Part shown: positions 1 to 13,945 of the stretch, in pieces
Position numbering within the stretch: the first letter of the stretch is position 1
Layout: the number at the start of each line of letters is the position of its first letter
Translations under genes and position numbers: made by a program
NCBI GenBank assembly: GCA_028868545.1
Contig: JAGWUF010000003.1
Location: forward strand, 35,264-99,263
Source: Lysobacteraceae bacterium
Lineage (GTDB): Bacteria > Pseudomonadota > Gammaproteobacteria > Xanthomonadales > Xanthomonadaceae
Reading direction: 5' to 3'
DNA length: 64,000 nt
The notes under the pieces: model-generated
What the model was told of the DNA's origin: nothing
The model's input: only the letters and a program-made list of their open reading frames with translations
The model's database searches: none

Positions 1-332
1 TCGCCACGCCGCGCCAGGATGCGCTCGGCCTCTTCCTTGGCCGCACGCACCGCCGCCTCGTCGATTTCATCGGCGCGGATCGCGGTATCGGCCAGCACCG
101 TGACCACGGTGGGCTGCACTTCCAGGATCCCGCCACCGATGGCGAAGTCCAGCTTTTCGCCACCCGCGAGGGTGACCACGACCTTGCCCGGCTTCAGGCG
201 GGTGATCAGCGGGGCGTGGCGGGGCGCGATGCCCAGCTCGCCCAGCTCGCCGGTGGCAACCACGAGCTCGGCCTCGCCATGGAAGATCTCGGCCTCGGCG
301 CTGACGATGTCGCAACGGATGGTGGCTGCCAT
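1..332 (-). CDS. atpC: ATP synthase F1 subunit epsilon (partial, 3' end outside window)
   Basis: Epsilon subunit of the F1 central stalk, which couples rotation to catalysis and inhibits ATP hydrolysis. About 110 codons are visible from the ATG. The N-terminal beta-sandwich is recognisable ([18 protein letters not shown], then [19 protein letters not shown], a typical epsilon signature), and the reading enters the C-terminal helical region ([10 protein letters not shown]) before the window edge. It lies 9 bp downstream of atpD as the last gene of the minus-strand atp operon. The frame is open throughout. Only the C-terminus is missing. Confidence 0.93.
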   Translation of the reverse strand, partial: MAATIRCDIVSAEAEIFHGEAELVVATGELGELGIAPRHAPLITRLKPGKVVVTLAGGEKLDFAIGGGILEVQPTVVTVLADTAIRADEIDEAAVRAAKEEAERILARRG

Positions 333-341
333 GACGACTCC

Positions 342-2653
<2,312 letters not shown>

Positions 2654-2699
2654 CTTCTTTTCCCGTTGAGCGAGGCAAAGCCCGCTTCCCGATCATCCT

Positions 2700-2755
2700 G
2701 TAGAGCGAAGCTTGCTCCGCTGCTTTTGCGTGAAGCGGAGCAAGCTCCGCTCTAC
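2700..2755. repeat. inverted pair of GTAG-headed REP-like palindromes
   Basis: Two 22-nt copies face each other: GTAGAGCGAAGCTTGCTCCG.. at 2700-2721 and, on the other strand, GTAGAGCGGAGCTTGCTCCG.. at 2755-2734, with one mismatch. Each copy has a GTAG head followed by an imperfect palindrome (AGCGGAGC, TT, GCTCCGCT), the architecture of REP elements mobilised by RAYT (TnpA-REP) proteins, e.g. SMAG repeats of Stenotrophomonas. The 12-nt spacer makes one long hairpin in the atpG-atpA mRNA. REP identity is inferred from structure; copy number cannot be seen here. Confidence 0.7.
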
Positions 2756-2768
2756 GGCAACGACTGCC

Positions 2769-4319
<1,551 letters not shown>

Positions 4320-4379
4320 CTTGGTTTCCTTGGTGCCAGCGTTGCCGCCGGCCGGATTCAATTGAAAATTACGAACGAA

Positions 4380-4907
4380 TTAGTGCGACAGTGCCGCTTG
4401 CAGGCGCGCCAGCTTGCCCTTCAGCGAGCCGTCGATGACGACATCGCCGGCATCGATGATGGCGCCGCCGATAAGCGCGGCATCCACGGCGGTCTCCACT
4501 TCGACCTCGCGACCGAAGCGGCGCTTCAGTGCGGCCTTGATCGTGTCCAGCTCGGCCGTCGGCAGCACCACTGCCGAAGTCACCCGGGCCTTGACCGTGC
4601 GCTCGGCTTCAAACCGCAGTTCGTCGAACAGCCCGGCGATTTCCGGCAGCAGGGCCAGGCGACGGTTGTCGAACAGCAGCGCCAGGAACTCTGCGAACGT
4701 CTCGCTGGCGGCATCCGGCGCCAGCAGGGTGACCGTGTCGACACGGGTCAGCCTGGGGTTGCCAAGCAGGCCTGCGACCTGCGGATCGGCGGCCATCCGG
4801 GCGGCAAACGCCAGCGCGTTCGACCACGTCGGCAAAGCACTGGTCTCGCGCGCAATTGCAAATGCGGCGCGGGCGTAGGGACGGGCAAGGGTCAGGGCTT
4901 GGCTCAC
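4380..4907 (-). CDS. atpH: ATP synthase F1 subunit delta
   Basis: Delta subunit (175 aa) linking F1 to the peripheral stalk. It opens with the family signature ALTLARPYARAAFAIA and ends with a short C-terminal domain containing LIGGAIIDAGDVVIDGSLKGKL, the conserved delta motif. Starts 10 bp after the atpF stop. Confidence 0.95.
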   Translation of the reverse strand: MSQALTLARPYARAAFAIARETSALPTWSNALAFAARMAADPQVAGLLGNPRLTRVDTVTLLAPDAASETFAEFLALLFDNRRLALLPEIAGLFDELRFEAERTVKARVTSAVVLPTAELDTIKAALKRRFGREVEVETAVDAALIGGAIIDAGDVVIDGSLKGKLARLQAALSH

Positions 4908-4917
4908 GGCAAAGTCC

Positions 4918-5388
4918 TCAGAGCTGGGCCGCCAGATCGTCGATCAGCGCCTTGTGGGCGTTGGCATCGATCTCGCGCTTGAGCAGCTTCTCGGCACCGG
5001 ACACGGCCAGCGCGGACACCTGCTTGCGCAGGTCTTCCTTGGCCCGGTTGGCGGCCGCATCGATCTCGGCCTCGGCCAGCGCCTTCTGGCGGCTGCCCTC
5101 GGCAACCGCGTCGGCCTTGGCCGCGTCGATCAGCTGGTTGGCGCGCTGGTGGGCCTGCTCGATGATCTCGTTGGCCTTGGCGCGGGCCGCTTTCAATTCA
5201 TCGTTGACCTTGTCCTGCGCCTGCGCCAGGTTCTTCTGCGCGTTGTCGGCGGCGGCCAGGCCTTCGGCGATTTTCTGCTGACGTTCTTCGATCGCCTGCA
5301 TCAGCGGCGGCCAGATGAACTTGACGGTGAACCAGATGAGGATCGCGAAGCTGATCATCTGGCCCAGCAGGGTGATATTCGGATTCAT
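4918..5388 (-). CDS. atpF: ATP synthase F0 subunit b
   Basis: Peripheral stalk subunit b (156 aa, standard). One N-terminal membrane helix ([23 protein letters not shown]) is followed by a long charged, alanine-rich coiled coil ([19 protein letters not shown] onwards). Sits 129 bp downstream of atpE, the largest F0 gap. Confidence 0.96.
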   Translation of the reverse strand: MNPNITLLGQMISFAILIWFTVKFIWPPLMQAIEERQQKIAEGLAAADNAQKNLAQAQDKVNDELKAARAKANEIIEQAHQRANQLIDAAKADAVAEGSRQKALAEAEIDAAANRAKEDLRKQVSALAVSGAEKLLKREIDANAHKALIDDLAAQL

Positions 5389-5517
5389 GTCATGACCTGC
5401 GGATTGAACGAGCCCGTCGCAACGTGCTCTTCAAAGGCTGCGCCACGGCGACATGCCGCGGCGCCTTGTTGCCACTGCCGACGGCCTGCGCCGCGCGGCA
5501 GCGTTGAAGCTGCGCGA

Positions 5518-7135
<1,618 letters not shown>

Positions 7136-7209
7136 TTATTCCCAACAAAATCAGCCGGTTCCGGCCTGTTATCGCAGAAATGGCGGAAACCACCCCGCGA
7201 AGCCGGCGA

Positions 7210-7239
7210 ATTATAGCAGGGGCCATTTACTGCGGGCAA
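7210..7239 (-). promoter_or_regulatory. predicted sigma-70 promoter of the atp operon
   Basis: Reading the minus strand, a perfect TATAAT (7215-7210) is preceded after 18 bp by TTGCCC (7239-7234). Transcription would begin near 7203, giving a leader of about 70 nt before the atpI GTG. No other promoter this good is seen between lpdA and atpI. Confidence 0.6.
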
Positions 7240-7340
7240 CCGCCATCCGTTGCCAAAATCTGCGGAACTCTTCCGGTTTTCGCCTGTCCCATCTGCTGCG
7301 TGGCCGTCCCTTCCTCGTCCGATTCCCGGCGATCACGCTG

Positions 7341-7369
7341 AAGCCCCGACCCATCCCCGGCCGGGGCTT
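7341..7369. terminator. GC-rich inverted repeat between lpdA and atpI
   Basis: AAGCCCCG (7341-7348) pairs with CGGGGCTT (7362-7369). It lies 37 bp past the lpdA stop and upstream of the atp promoter, the place for an lpdA terminator. The only short T-run (CCCTTTTGG) follows it on the plus strand, not on the strand needed for lpdA, so an intrinsic terminator is uncertain. Confidence 0.4.
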
Positions 7370-7406
7370 CCCTTTTGGACGGTCGCCATTGCAAAGCAAG
7401 CGCGAC

Positions 7407-9164
7407 CTATCTTTTTTTCGGGATGTACAGGTCGGTGATGCTGCCGTCGTAGACCTCGGCCGCCATGCCCACCGATTCGCCCAGCGTGGGGTGCGGGTGG
7501 ATGGTGTGGCCGATGTCGTGCACTTCGCAGCCCATCTCGATGGCCAGCGCGATTTCCGAAATCAGCTCGCCGGCATGCACCCCCACGATCCCGCCGCCGA
7601 TCACGCGGTGGGTGTCTTCGTCGAACAGCAACTTGGTGAAGCCTTCGGTGCGCGACAGCCCGATCGCGCGGCCCGACGCCGCCCACGGGAACTTGCCGAC
7701 GCCGACCTTCAGCCCCTTGGCCTTCGCCTCGGTTTCGGTGACGCCGACCCAGGCGATTTCCGGATCGGTGTAGGCCACCGACGGGATCACGCGGGCGACC
7801 CATTCCTTCTTCTCGCCCGCCGCGACTTCCGCCGCCAGCTTGCCCTCGTGGGTGGCCTTGTGCGCCAGCATCGGCTGGCCGACCAGGTCGCCGATGGCGA
7901 AGATGTGCGGCACGTTGGTGCGCATCTGCACATCCACCGGAATCAGCCCGCGCTCGCCGACGCGCACGCCAGCCTTGTCGGCATCGAGCTTGCCACCGTT
8001 GGCGCTGCGGCCCACCGCCACCAGCACGCGGTCGTACAGCTTGCCGTCGGGGATGGACTCGCCCTCGAACGTGCAGGCGATGCCGTTCTTTTGCGCCTTG
8101 GCTTCGACCACCTTGGTCTTGAGGTGGATGGCGACGCCCTGCTTTTTCAGGCGTTCGGACAGCGGCTTGACCAGATCGGCGTCGGCGCCGGGGATCAGCT
8201 GCGGCATGAACTCGACCACGGTCACTTCCGCACCCAGTGCGCGGTAGACCGTGGCCATCTCCAGCCCGATGATGCCGCCGCCGACGACCAGCAGCTTTTT
8301 CGGCACCTCGGCGAGGTCGAGCGCGTCGGTGGAGTCCATGATCCGCGCGTCGCCCCACGGGAACGACGGCAGCTTCACCGGCTGGCTTCCCGCGGCGATG
8401 ATGCATTGGGCGAAGCGCAGCAGCTGCGTCTTGCCGTCGGCATCGACGATTTCCAGCTCGTTGGCGGAGACGAACTTCGCCACGCCCTGCAGCGTGCGCA
8501 CCTTGCGCTGCTTGGCCATGCCGGCCAGCCCCTTGGTGAGCTGGCCGACCACCTTGTCCTTGTACGCGCGCAGCTTGTCGATGCTGATCTTGGGCTTGCC
8601 GAAATCCACGCCGTAGTCGCCGGCATGGGCGGCCTGCTCGATCACGTCGGCGGCGTGCAGCAGCGCCTTCGACGGAATGCAGCCGACGTTGAGGCAGACG
8701 CCGCCCAAGCTGGCGTAGCGCTCGATGAGCACGGTATCGAGGCCGAGATCGGCGCTGCGGAACGCGGCGGTATAGCCGCCGGGACCGGCACCGATCACCA
8801 CCATCGCGCATTCGATGTCGGCCTTGCGGCCGGAGGATGCGGCGGCCTGCGGTGCGGGCACGCTCTCACTCCCCCCGGGAGAGGGTTGGGGTGAGGGTTC
8901 GGCGGCACGTGGAGCCTCCGTCTTCGCCGCGCTGTCGATGACCGCGATCACGCTGCCTTCCGACACCGTATCGCCCAGCTTCACCTTCAGCGCCTTGATC
9001 ACGCCGGCGGCGACCGCCGGCACTTCCATGGTCGCCTTGTCGGACTCCAGCGTCACCAGGCCCTGGTCTTTCGCGACCGTATCGCCCACCGCCACCAGCA
9101 GCTCGATCACCGGCACATCGCCGTGGCCGCCGATGTCGGGCACCTTCGATTCGATATCCGCCAT
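7407..9164 (-). CDS. lpdA: dihydrolipoyl dehydrogenase (E3) with N-terminal lipoyl domain
   Basis: Flavoprotein E3 of the pyruvate dehydrogenase complex (585 aa). Residues about 1-80 form a lipoyl domain with the lipoyl-lysine in LVTLESDKATMEVP. A Pro/Ala/Ser linker (about 82-115) follows, then a full E3: FAD-binding VVIGAGPGGYTAAFRSADLG, redox disulfide GGVCLNVGCIPSKALLH, NAD-binding VVGGGIIGLEMATVYRALG, and C-terminal HPHPTLGE (catalytic His). Lipoyl-E3 fusions are known in Neisseria and xanthomonads. The linker contains an in-frame repeat element. aceF lies 11 bp upstream; aceE is not in the window. Confidence 0.97.
   Translation of the reverse strand: MADIESKVPDIGGHGDVPVIELLVAVGDTVAKDQGLVTLESDKATMEVPAVAAGVIKALKVKLGDTVSEGSVIAVIDSAAKTEAPRAAEPSPQPSPGGSESVPAPQAAASSGRKADIECAMVVIGAGPGGYTAAFRSADLGLDTVLIERYASLGGVCLNVGCIPSKALLHAADVIEQAAHAGDYGVDFGKPKISIDKLRAYKDKVVGQLTKGLAGMAKQRKVRTLQGVAKFVSANELEIVDADGKTQLLRFAQCIIAAGSQPVKLPSFPWGDARIMDSTDALDLAEVPKKLLVVGGGIIGLEMATVYRALGAEVTVVEFMPQLIPGADADLVKPLSERLKKQGVAIHLKTKVVEAKAQKNGIACTFEGESIPDGKLYDRVLVAVGRSANGGKLDADKAGVRVGERGLIPVDVQMRTNVPHIFAIGDLVGQPMLAHKATHEGKLAAEVAAGEKKEWVARVIPSVAYTDPEIAWVGVTETEAKAKGLKVGVGKFPWAASGRAIGLSRTEGFTKLLFDEDTHRVIGGGIVGVHAGELISEIALAIEMGCEVHDIGHTIHPHPTLGESVGMAAEVYDGSITDLYIPKKR
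8863..8897. repeat. palindromic repeat translated within the E3 linker
   Basis: CTCTCACTCCCCCCGGGAGA.. runs into GGGTTGGGGTGAGGG, a type of GC-rich repeat I know to be dispersed in proteobacterial genomes. CTCTC/CCGGGAGAG and CACTCCCC/GGGGTGAG can pair. On the minus strand it is translated as AEPSPQPSPGGSESVP inside the lpdA linker, without disturbing the frame. Dispersed status is from general knowledge, not from a count in this genome. Confidence 0.6.
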
Positions 9165-9175
9165 GTCCGTCTCCT

Positions 9176-10591
9176 TCAGAGCATGGCCCGACGCAGGTCG
9201 GCCAGCAGCTGTCCCAGATAGGTGGTGAAGCGGGCGGCGGCCGCGCCGTCGATCACCCGGTGGTCGTAGCTCAGCGACAGCGGCAGCATCAGCCGCGGCT
9301 TGAACTTTTCGCCGTTCCAGACCGGCTTCGTTTCCGACTTGGACACGCCGAGGATGGCCACTTCCGGCGCATTGATGATCGGCGTGAACGCGGTGCCGCC
9401 GATCCCGCCCAGCGAGCTGATGGTGAAGCAGCCGCCCTGCATCTGCTCGGGCTTGAGCTTGCCGTCGCGCGCCAGTGCGGCCAGCTCGCCCATTTCCCTG
9501 GCGATCTGGGCGACGCCCTTCTGGTCGGCATCGCGCAGCACCGGCACCACCAGGCCGTTCGGGGTGTCGGCGGCGAAGCCGATGTGGAAATACTGCTTGA
9601 GGACGAGGTTGTCGCCGTCCAGCGAGGCGTTGAAAGTCGGGAACCTCGAAAGCGCCGCCACGCAGGCCTTGATCAGGAAGGCGAGCATGGTCAGCTTGCC
9701 GGCCTTGCCGGCGGCGATGGCCTTGGCGTTCTCCTCGTTGAGGGCAACGCGCAGCGCTTCCAGCTCGGTGATGTCGGCATCGTCGTGCTGGGTGACGTGC
9801 GGGATCATCGCCCAGTTGCGCGCGAGGTTGGCGCCGGAAATCTTCTGGATGCGCGACAGCGGCTTGGTTTCGATGGCGCCGAACTTGGCGAAGTCCACCT
9901 TCGGCCACGCAATCAGGTTGAGCCCGCTGCCACCGGCAGCAGCCGTCGGCGCGGCGATGCCGCCGGCCAGCGCCGCCTTGACGAACTTCTGCACGTCCTC
10001 CCTGGAGATGCGGCCGCCGCGCTCGCTGCCGCCAACCTGCGCAAGATCCACGCCCAGCTCGCGCGCGAACAGGCGCACCGCCGGGCTGGCGTAGGGCACC
10101 TTGGCCGGCAGCACTGCGTCGGCCTCGAAGCGCATCGGCGGGATGCCGGGCTGCCCGGGTTCGGCCACCGGCGCCAATGCCGGCACCGGCGCGCCGCTTT
10201 CGACGGCTACCGGTGCAGGCACTTTGGCCGCTTCTGTCTTGATGGGAGCGGGCAGTGGTGCGGGTGGCGTCGCTGCCCCCTCACCCGCTGCGCTGCGCGC
10301 AGCGACCTCTCCCACGAGGGGAGAGGTAGAGGCTGGCGCAGGCACGGCATCGCCAACTTCGATGATCGCCACCAGCGCACCCTCGGAGACGGCGTCGCCC
10401 AGCTTCACCTTGACCTCCTTGACCACGCCGGCGAACGGCGACGGCACTTCCATGGTCGCCTTGTCGGATTCCAGCGTGACCAGGCCCTGGTCCTTGGCCA
10501 CGGTGTCGCCGGGCTTGACCAGCAATTCGATCACCGGCACATCACCGTGCCCGCCGATGTCGGGGACGCGCGCTTCCTTCAGTTCGGCCAT
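9176..10591 (-). CDS. aceF: pyruvate dehydrogenase E2, dihydrolipoyllysine acetyltransferase
   Basis: E2 core of the pyruvate dehydrogenase complex (471 aa). Order: one lipoyl domain (1-80, LVTLESDKATMEVPSPFAG), long Ala/Pro linker (80-160), E3/E1-binding domain (ASPAVRLFARELGVDLAQV, then GGRISREDVQKFV), second linker, and catalytic acyltransferase domain ending with LSYDHRVIDGAAAARF (HxxxDG active site). One lipoyl domain here and one on E3. The ATG start has AGGAG upstream. The linker includes an inserted repeat. Confidence 0.97.
   Translation of the reverse strand: MAELKEARVPDIGGHGDVPVIELLVKPGDTVAKDQGLVTLESDKATMEVPSPFAGVVKEVKVKLGDAVSEGALVAIIEVGDAVPAPASTSPLVGEVAARSAAGEGAATPPAPLPAPIKTEAAKVPAPVAVESGAPVPALAPVAEPGQPGIPPMRFEADAVLPAKVPYASPAVRLFARELGVDLAQVGGSERGGRISREDVQKFVKAALAGGIAAPTAAAGGSGLNLIAWPKVDFAKFGAIETKPLSRIQKISGANLARNWAMIPHVTQHDDADITELEALRVALNEENAKAIAAGKAGKLTMLAFLIKACVAALSRFPTFNASLDGDNLVLKQYFHIGFAADTPNGLVVPVLRDADQKGVAQIAREMGELAALARDGKLKPEQMQGGCFTISSLGGIGGTAFTPIINAPEVAILGVSKSETKPVWNGEKFKPRLMLPLSLSYDHRVIDGAAAARFTTYLGQLLADLRRAML
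10276..10333. repeat. palindromic repeat translated within the E2 linker
   Basis: CCCCCTCACCCGCTGCGCTG.. continues CGCGCAGCGACCTCTCCCAC and GAGGGGAGAGG. The internal arms GCTGCGC/GCGCAGC and CCTCTCCC/GGGGAGAGG can form nested hairpins. It is translated on the minus strand as STSPLVGEVAARSAAGEGA in the first aceF linker, a peptide that is the usual product of this class of dispersed repeat. It is a different element from the one in the neighbouring lpdA linker. Confidence 0.6.
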
Positions 10592-10773
10592 GGCCGCTGC
10601 TCCTGAGCTCGGAAAACGCCATGGGAACACATCCCGATGTCCCCCACAATCACAAAAAAGAAAGAATTCAGTTATTACCCGGGCATTTCGAATATTTTTG
10701 CAAGAACCCTCCAGTTTTTATTGTCGCAGGCCCTGATCACCCCGTTTTACCCCAGTCATAATTGCCGCCAAAC

Positions 10774-11667
10774 TCAAGGGTGCTCGGCTTCCAGATGTGC
10801 CCTGCCTTTCTCGCGATGCAGCAGATACAGGCCGCTGGCGATGATGATGGCGGCCCCCAACCAGGTCACCGCATCCGGCAGAACGCCCCACAGCGCCAGA
10901 TCCAGCGCCACGCCCCAAATCAGCGCCGAATATTCCAGTGGCGCAATCAGCGAAGCCTCGCCGTGCCGGAAGGCCTCGGTGATGGCGTATTGCCCCAGTG
11001 TGCCGACCACGCCGATCGCCGCCACCACACCCACATGCTCCGCGCGCAGCGGCTGCCACGCCGGCCACGCCAGGATGCCTGCACCCAGCGCCATCAAGGC
11101 CAGCAGCCACACCACCATGGCCTGGTTGGAATCGCTGCGCGCCAGCACCCGCACCGTGATCGCCGAGACCGCATACGCCAGCGCCGCGCCCAGCACGGCC
11201 ACGCCCGCCCACGACAACATGCCCGCGCCGGTGGGACGCAGCACCACCAGCACCCCCAGCAGACCGATGGCAATCGCCGTCCAGCGACGCGGACCCACTT
11301 TTTCGCCTAGAAACGGCACCGACAGCGCGGTGATCAGCAACGGGGCGACGAAGAAGATGGAATAGGCCGTGGACAGCGGCAGTCGTTTCAACGCATACAC
11401 GAAGCTGGCCATCATCCCCACGCCCAACACGCCGCGCAGCAGATGCAGCGGCCAACGCACCCGCAACAGCGGCCGCCAGCCCACCGTCCACAATGCCCAG
11501 CCCAGCACCAACGGCAGCGAGGACAAGCCGCGCAGGGCCGCCACCTGGAACGGCGGGTAATGCGCCGACAGGGTTTTCAGCCCCGCATCCATCAGGGCGA
11601 ACAAGGCGACGGCGGCCAGCATCAGCCAGGCGGCACGGGACGAAGACGGATGCAAATCGGCGGACAT
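10774..11667 (-). CDS. EamA/DMT-family membrane transporter
   Basis: Drug/metabolite transporter superfamily protein (297 aa, ten predicted membrane helices in two EamA repeats). Recognisable blocks: AALRGLSSLPLVLGWALW in helix 2, YSIFFVAPLLITALSVPFLGE in the first repeat and YSALIWGVALDLALWGVLPD in the second, each ending in the typical F/W-GE or G..PD turn. Likely exports a small metabolite; substrate unknown. Start codons of this gene and yajQ are 48 bp apart on opposite strands, so they must share promoter DNA. Confidence 0.88.
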   Translation of the reverse strand: MSADLHPSSSRAAWLMLAAVALFALMDAGLKTLSAHYPPFQVAALRGLSSLPLVLGWALWTVGWRPLLRVRWPLHLLRGVLGVGMMASFVYALKRLPLSTAYSIFFVAPLLITALSVPFLGEKVGPRRWTAIAIGLLGVLVVLRPTGAGMLSWAGVAVLGAALAYAVSAITVRVLARSDSNQAMVVWLLALMALGAGILAWPAWQPLRAEHVGVVAAIGVVGTLGQYAITEAFRHGEASLIAPLEYSALIWGVALDLALWGVLPDAVTWLGAAIIIASGLYLLHREKGRAHLEAEHP

Positions 11668-11715
11668 CCGGCCAGCATGCGTTACCCTGCGTGTTTCGTC
11701 ACCCTGCCGATCGCC

Positions 11716-12198
11716 ATGCCTTCTTTCGATATCGTCTCCGAAGTCGACACCCACGAACTGACCAACGCGGTGGACCAGGCCAGCCGCGAGCTGACCACCC
11801 GCTTCGACTTCAAGGGCGTGGATGCCAGCTTCGTGCGCGAGGACAACATCATCACCCAGTCCGCGCCCAGCGATTTCCAGTTGCAGCAGATGACCGACAT
11901 CCTGCGTGCGCGGCTGATCGCGCGGAAGATCGACGTGCGCTGCCTGGAGTTCGGCGATATCGAAACCAATCTCGCTGGCGCGCGCCAGAAGATCACGGTA
12001 AAACAAGGCATCGAGCGCGAACTGGCGAAGAAGATCCAGGGTGCGCTGAAGGACGCCAAGCTGAAGGTCGATTCGCAGATCAACGGCGACAAACTGCGCG
12101 TGACGGGCAAGAAACGCGACGACCTGCAGGCGGCGATGGCGCTGCTGCGCGGGCAGGAGTTCGAGCTGCCGCTGCAGTTCGACAATTTCCGCGACTGA
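11716..12198 (+). CDS. YajQ-family nucleotide-binding protein
   Basis: 160-aa UPF0234/YajQ protein. It starts with the hallmark PSFDIVSEVDTHELTNAVDQ and contains FDFKGVDASFVRED, the ITVKQGIERELAKKI helix and the C-terminal VTGKKRDDLQAAMALLR with ending LPLQFDNFRD. In Xanthomonas campestris, YajQ homologues bind cyclic di-GMP and control virulence genes; that role here is by homology. The window also encodes a GGDEF-EAL protein at 35.0 kb. Confidence 0.95.
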   Translation: MPSFDIVSEVDTHELTNAVDQASRELTTRFDFKGVDASFVREDNIITQSAPSDFQLQQMTDILRARLIARKIDVRCLEFGDIETNLAGARQKITVKQGIERELAKKIQGALKDAKLKVDSQINGDKLRVTGKKRDDLQAAMALLRGQEFELPLQFDNFRD

Positions 12199-12216
12199 GC
12201 CACCCTCCTGCCATCA

Positions 12217-12248
12217 GGCCATGCGCGCACTCGCCCGCGCGCATGGCC
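12217..12248. terminator. perfect 12-bp hairpin between converging genes
   Basis: GGCCATGCGCGC (12217-12228), 8-nt loop, GCGCGCATGGCC (12237-12248). It sits 18 bp after the yajQ stop and 16 bp after the stop of the opposite-strand gene, as expected of a bidirectional terminator. There is no T-tract on either side, so it may instead act as an RNA 3'-end stabiliser. Confidence 0.6.
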
Positions 12249-12263
12249 GGCAGCGTGCCGGCA

Positions 12264-13133
12264 TCAATCGCCGACCACCCGCAGCCCCACGACGAAGGTG
12301 CCCTCGCTGACGTTCGACACCATCCCCGACACGTTCAAGTGCACCGTGGTCGGATTTTTCATGAACTTGTCGGCCAGAGCGGGCGTCAAACCATAGTTCG
12401 CGATCAGGGCTTGCTTGCTGACCAGGCCGCCCCGGCACACCGCCGTGTTGCTGGTGGTGGTCGTGACGTAATTGTTCTGCAACAGTACGTAGGGCGTGTC
12501 CACGCGCATCAGCGAGAACGTGGTGAAGCTGCCATTGAAGGGCTGGCCGGTGACCGGGTTGACCAGGCTGGGATCCTGCAGAACCGGGTTGTCGATCGTG
12601 GCGGTATAGGTGTAGCGCAGCCTTGCCGCCACCGGCGCAGTATTGCCATTGTTCGTGAAATAAACGTCACCGCGCTCCGCCAACCAATGACACAGCAGCG
12701 AATTGGCCGCTGAAGCCGGCAGCTGGATCTGCAACAGGTCGTTGTAGTGGAACGTGGTGGTGCCGGTGGGCGCGCTGACCGTCGTGCAAGGCACCGACGG
12801 ATCGCCGTCGGACCAGACATTGCAGTCCATGGACACGCCGAAAATCGCCTGCTTCGCGCCCAGCCAACGCACATTGCGGCTGAAGGAGTCCAGGTCACCC
12901 ACGTCGGCCGCCGTGACCCGCGCCGCGTTCACGCCGCCGCGCGGAATGCCGGATGCCAAGGCCGATCGCTGCGAATGCGATGCCGTTGCTGCAACCGGGG
13001 CAGGCGGGGCCGCACGGGCAGTGTCCGTGGTCACGGACGCGCCGCCGAAGCGCTGGCTGTTGGCGGCATAGGCGATCAGTCCCGTCAACCCCAGGGTTGC
13101 GGTGACGGCGACAAGCAGGGTCTTGCGTTTCAT
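12264..13133 (-). CDS. exported protein of unknown function
   Basis: 289 aa with a signal peptide (KRKTLLVAVTATLGLTGLIAYAA). After a low-complexity Ala/Pro stretch, the body is rich in Thr, Asn and beta-strand-like segments (YVLLQNNYVTTTTSNTAVC, FVVGLRVVGD) and contains four cysteines (MDCNVW, VPCTTV, LLCHWL, AVCRGG) that could form two disulfides. No family recognised. An ATG start was chosen because the signal peptide begins there. Monocistronic. Confidence 0.75.
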   Translation of the reverse strand: MKRKTLLVAVTATLGLTGLIAYAANSQRFGGASVTTDTARAAPPAPVAATASHSQRSALASGIPRGGVNAARVTAADVGDLDSFSRNVRWLGAKQAIFGVSMDCNVWSDGDPSVPCTTVSAPTGTTTFHYNDLLQIQLPASAANSLLCHWLAERGDVYFTNNGNTAPVAARLRYTYTATIDNPVLQDPSLVNPVTGQPFNGSFTTFSLMRVDTPYVLLQNNYVTTTTSNTAVCRGGLVSKQALIANYGLTPALADKFMKNPTTVHLNVSGMVSNVSEGTFVVGLRVVGD

Positions 13134-13228
13134 GGTCCGGTTTCCGTTGGTGGGTGTACCGGAGTGATGCGCAGAAGGAACGGGAAAGCGGACACGCACC
13201 GCTGCCGGGAGCAACGGTGGCGGCTGGA

Positions 13229-13945
13229 TCAGGGGGATACGGCCGCCGTGGAAAACAGCGCAGCACGTGCCGCCGCGTCCAGCGCCTGCCACTGCCCTGC
13301 CGGAAGATCATTCAGCGCCAGCCCGCCGATGCGTTCGCGATGCAATGCCACCACGTGGTTGCCCACCGCCGCGAACATCCGTCGCACCTGGTGGTAGCGG
13401 CCCTCGTGCAAGGTCAAGCGCGCGCTGCGTGGCGACAGCAGCTCCAGCTCCGCCGGCAGCAACGGGGTTTTTTCGCCGTCCAGCAGCAGCGTGCCGCTGG
13501 CGAACGATGCCGCCTCGTCGCCGCGCAGGTTCTCCGCCAGCGTCGCCACGTAGACTTTCGGCAGCTTGGATTTGGGCGCGATGATCCGGTGCAGCAGCTG
13601 GCCGTCGTCGGTCAGCAGCAGCAGGCCAGAGGTGTCGCGATCCAGCCGGCCCACGGTGGACAGCGCCGGGCTGCGCAGGCGGTAGCGCGACGGCAGCAGG
13701 TCAAACACGACGCGTCCCAGGTCTTTCGTCGAACAGGTGTAGCCGGTCGGCTTGTGCAGCACCAGCAGCAGGCCGGTCGGCGGATCCAGCGGCTCGCCGT
13801 CGATACGCACGGCATCGTGCTCCAGCGGATCATCCGCATACAGCACCTCGCCGGCGGCGTTGGTGATGCGACCTTCGCGGAACAGCCACTGCACATCCCT
13901 GCGGCTGCCATAGCCGAGGTTGGCGATGTGCTTGACCAGCTTCAT
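13229..13945 (-). CDS. rsuA: 16S rRNA pseudouridine(516) synthase
   Basis: RsuA/RluB/E/F family pseudouridine synthase (238 aa). N-terminal S4-like RNA-binding region (KHIANLGYGSRRDVQWLFREGRI), then KPTGYTCS and the catalytic motif GRLDRDTSGLLLLT with the nucleophilic Asp in RLD, and C-terminal EGRYHQVRRMFAAVG. Overlaps the upstream methyltransferase stop by ATGA, making a two-gene rRNA-modification operon. Confidence 0.93.
   Translation of the reverse strand: MKLVKHIANLGYGSRRDVQWLFREGRITNAAGEVLYADDPLEHDAVRIDGEPLDPPTGLLLVLHKPTGYTCSTKDLGRVVFDLLPSRYRLRSPALSTVGRLDRDTSGLLLLTDDGQLLHRIIAPKSKLPKVYVATLAENLRGDEAASFASGTLLLDGEKTPLLPAELELLSPRSARLTLHEGRYHQVRRMFAAVGNHVVALHRERIGGLALNDLPAGQWQALDAAARAALFSTAAVSP

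Noticed and set aside
7407..9908. Very long open frame running from lpdA through most of the aceF region
   Set aside because: Upstream of MADIESK the frame is out of phase with the aceF protein and reads as GC-rich antisense-like sequence; aceF itself is well conserved in another frame.
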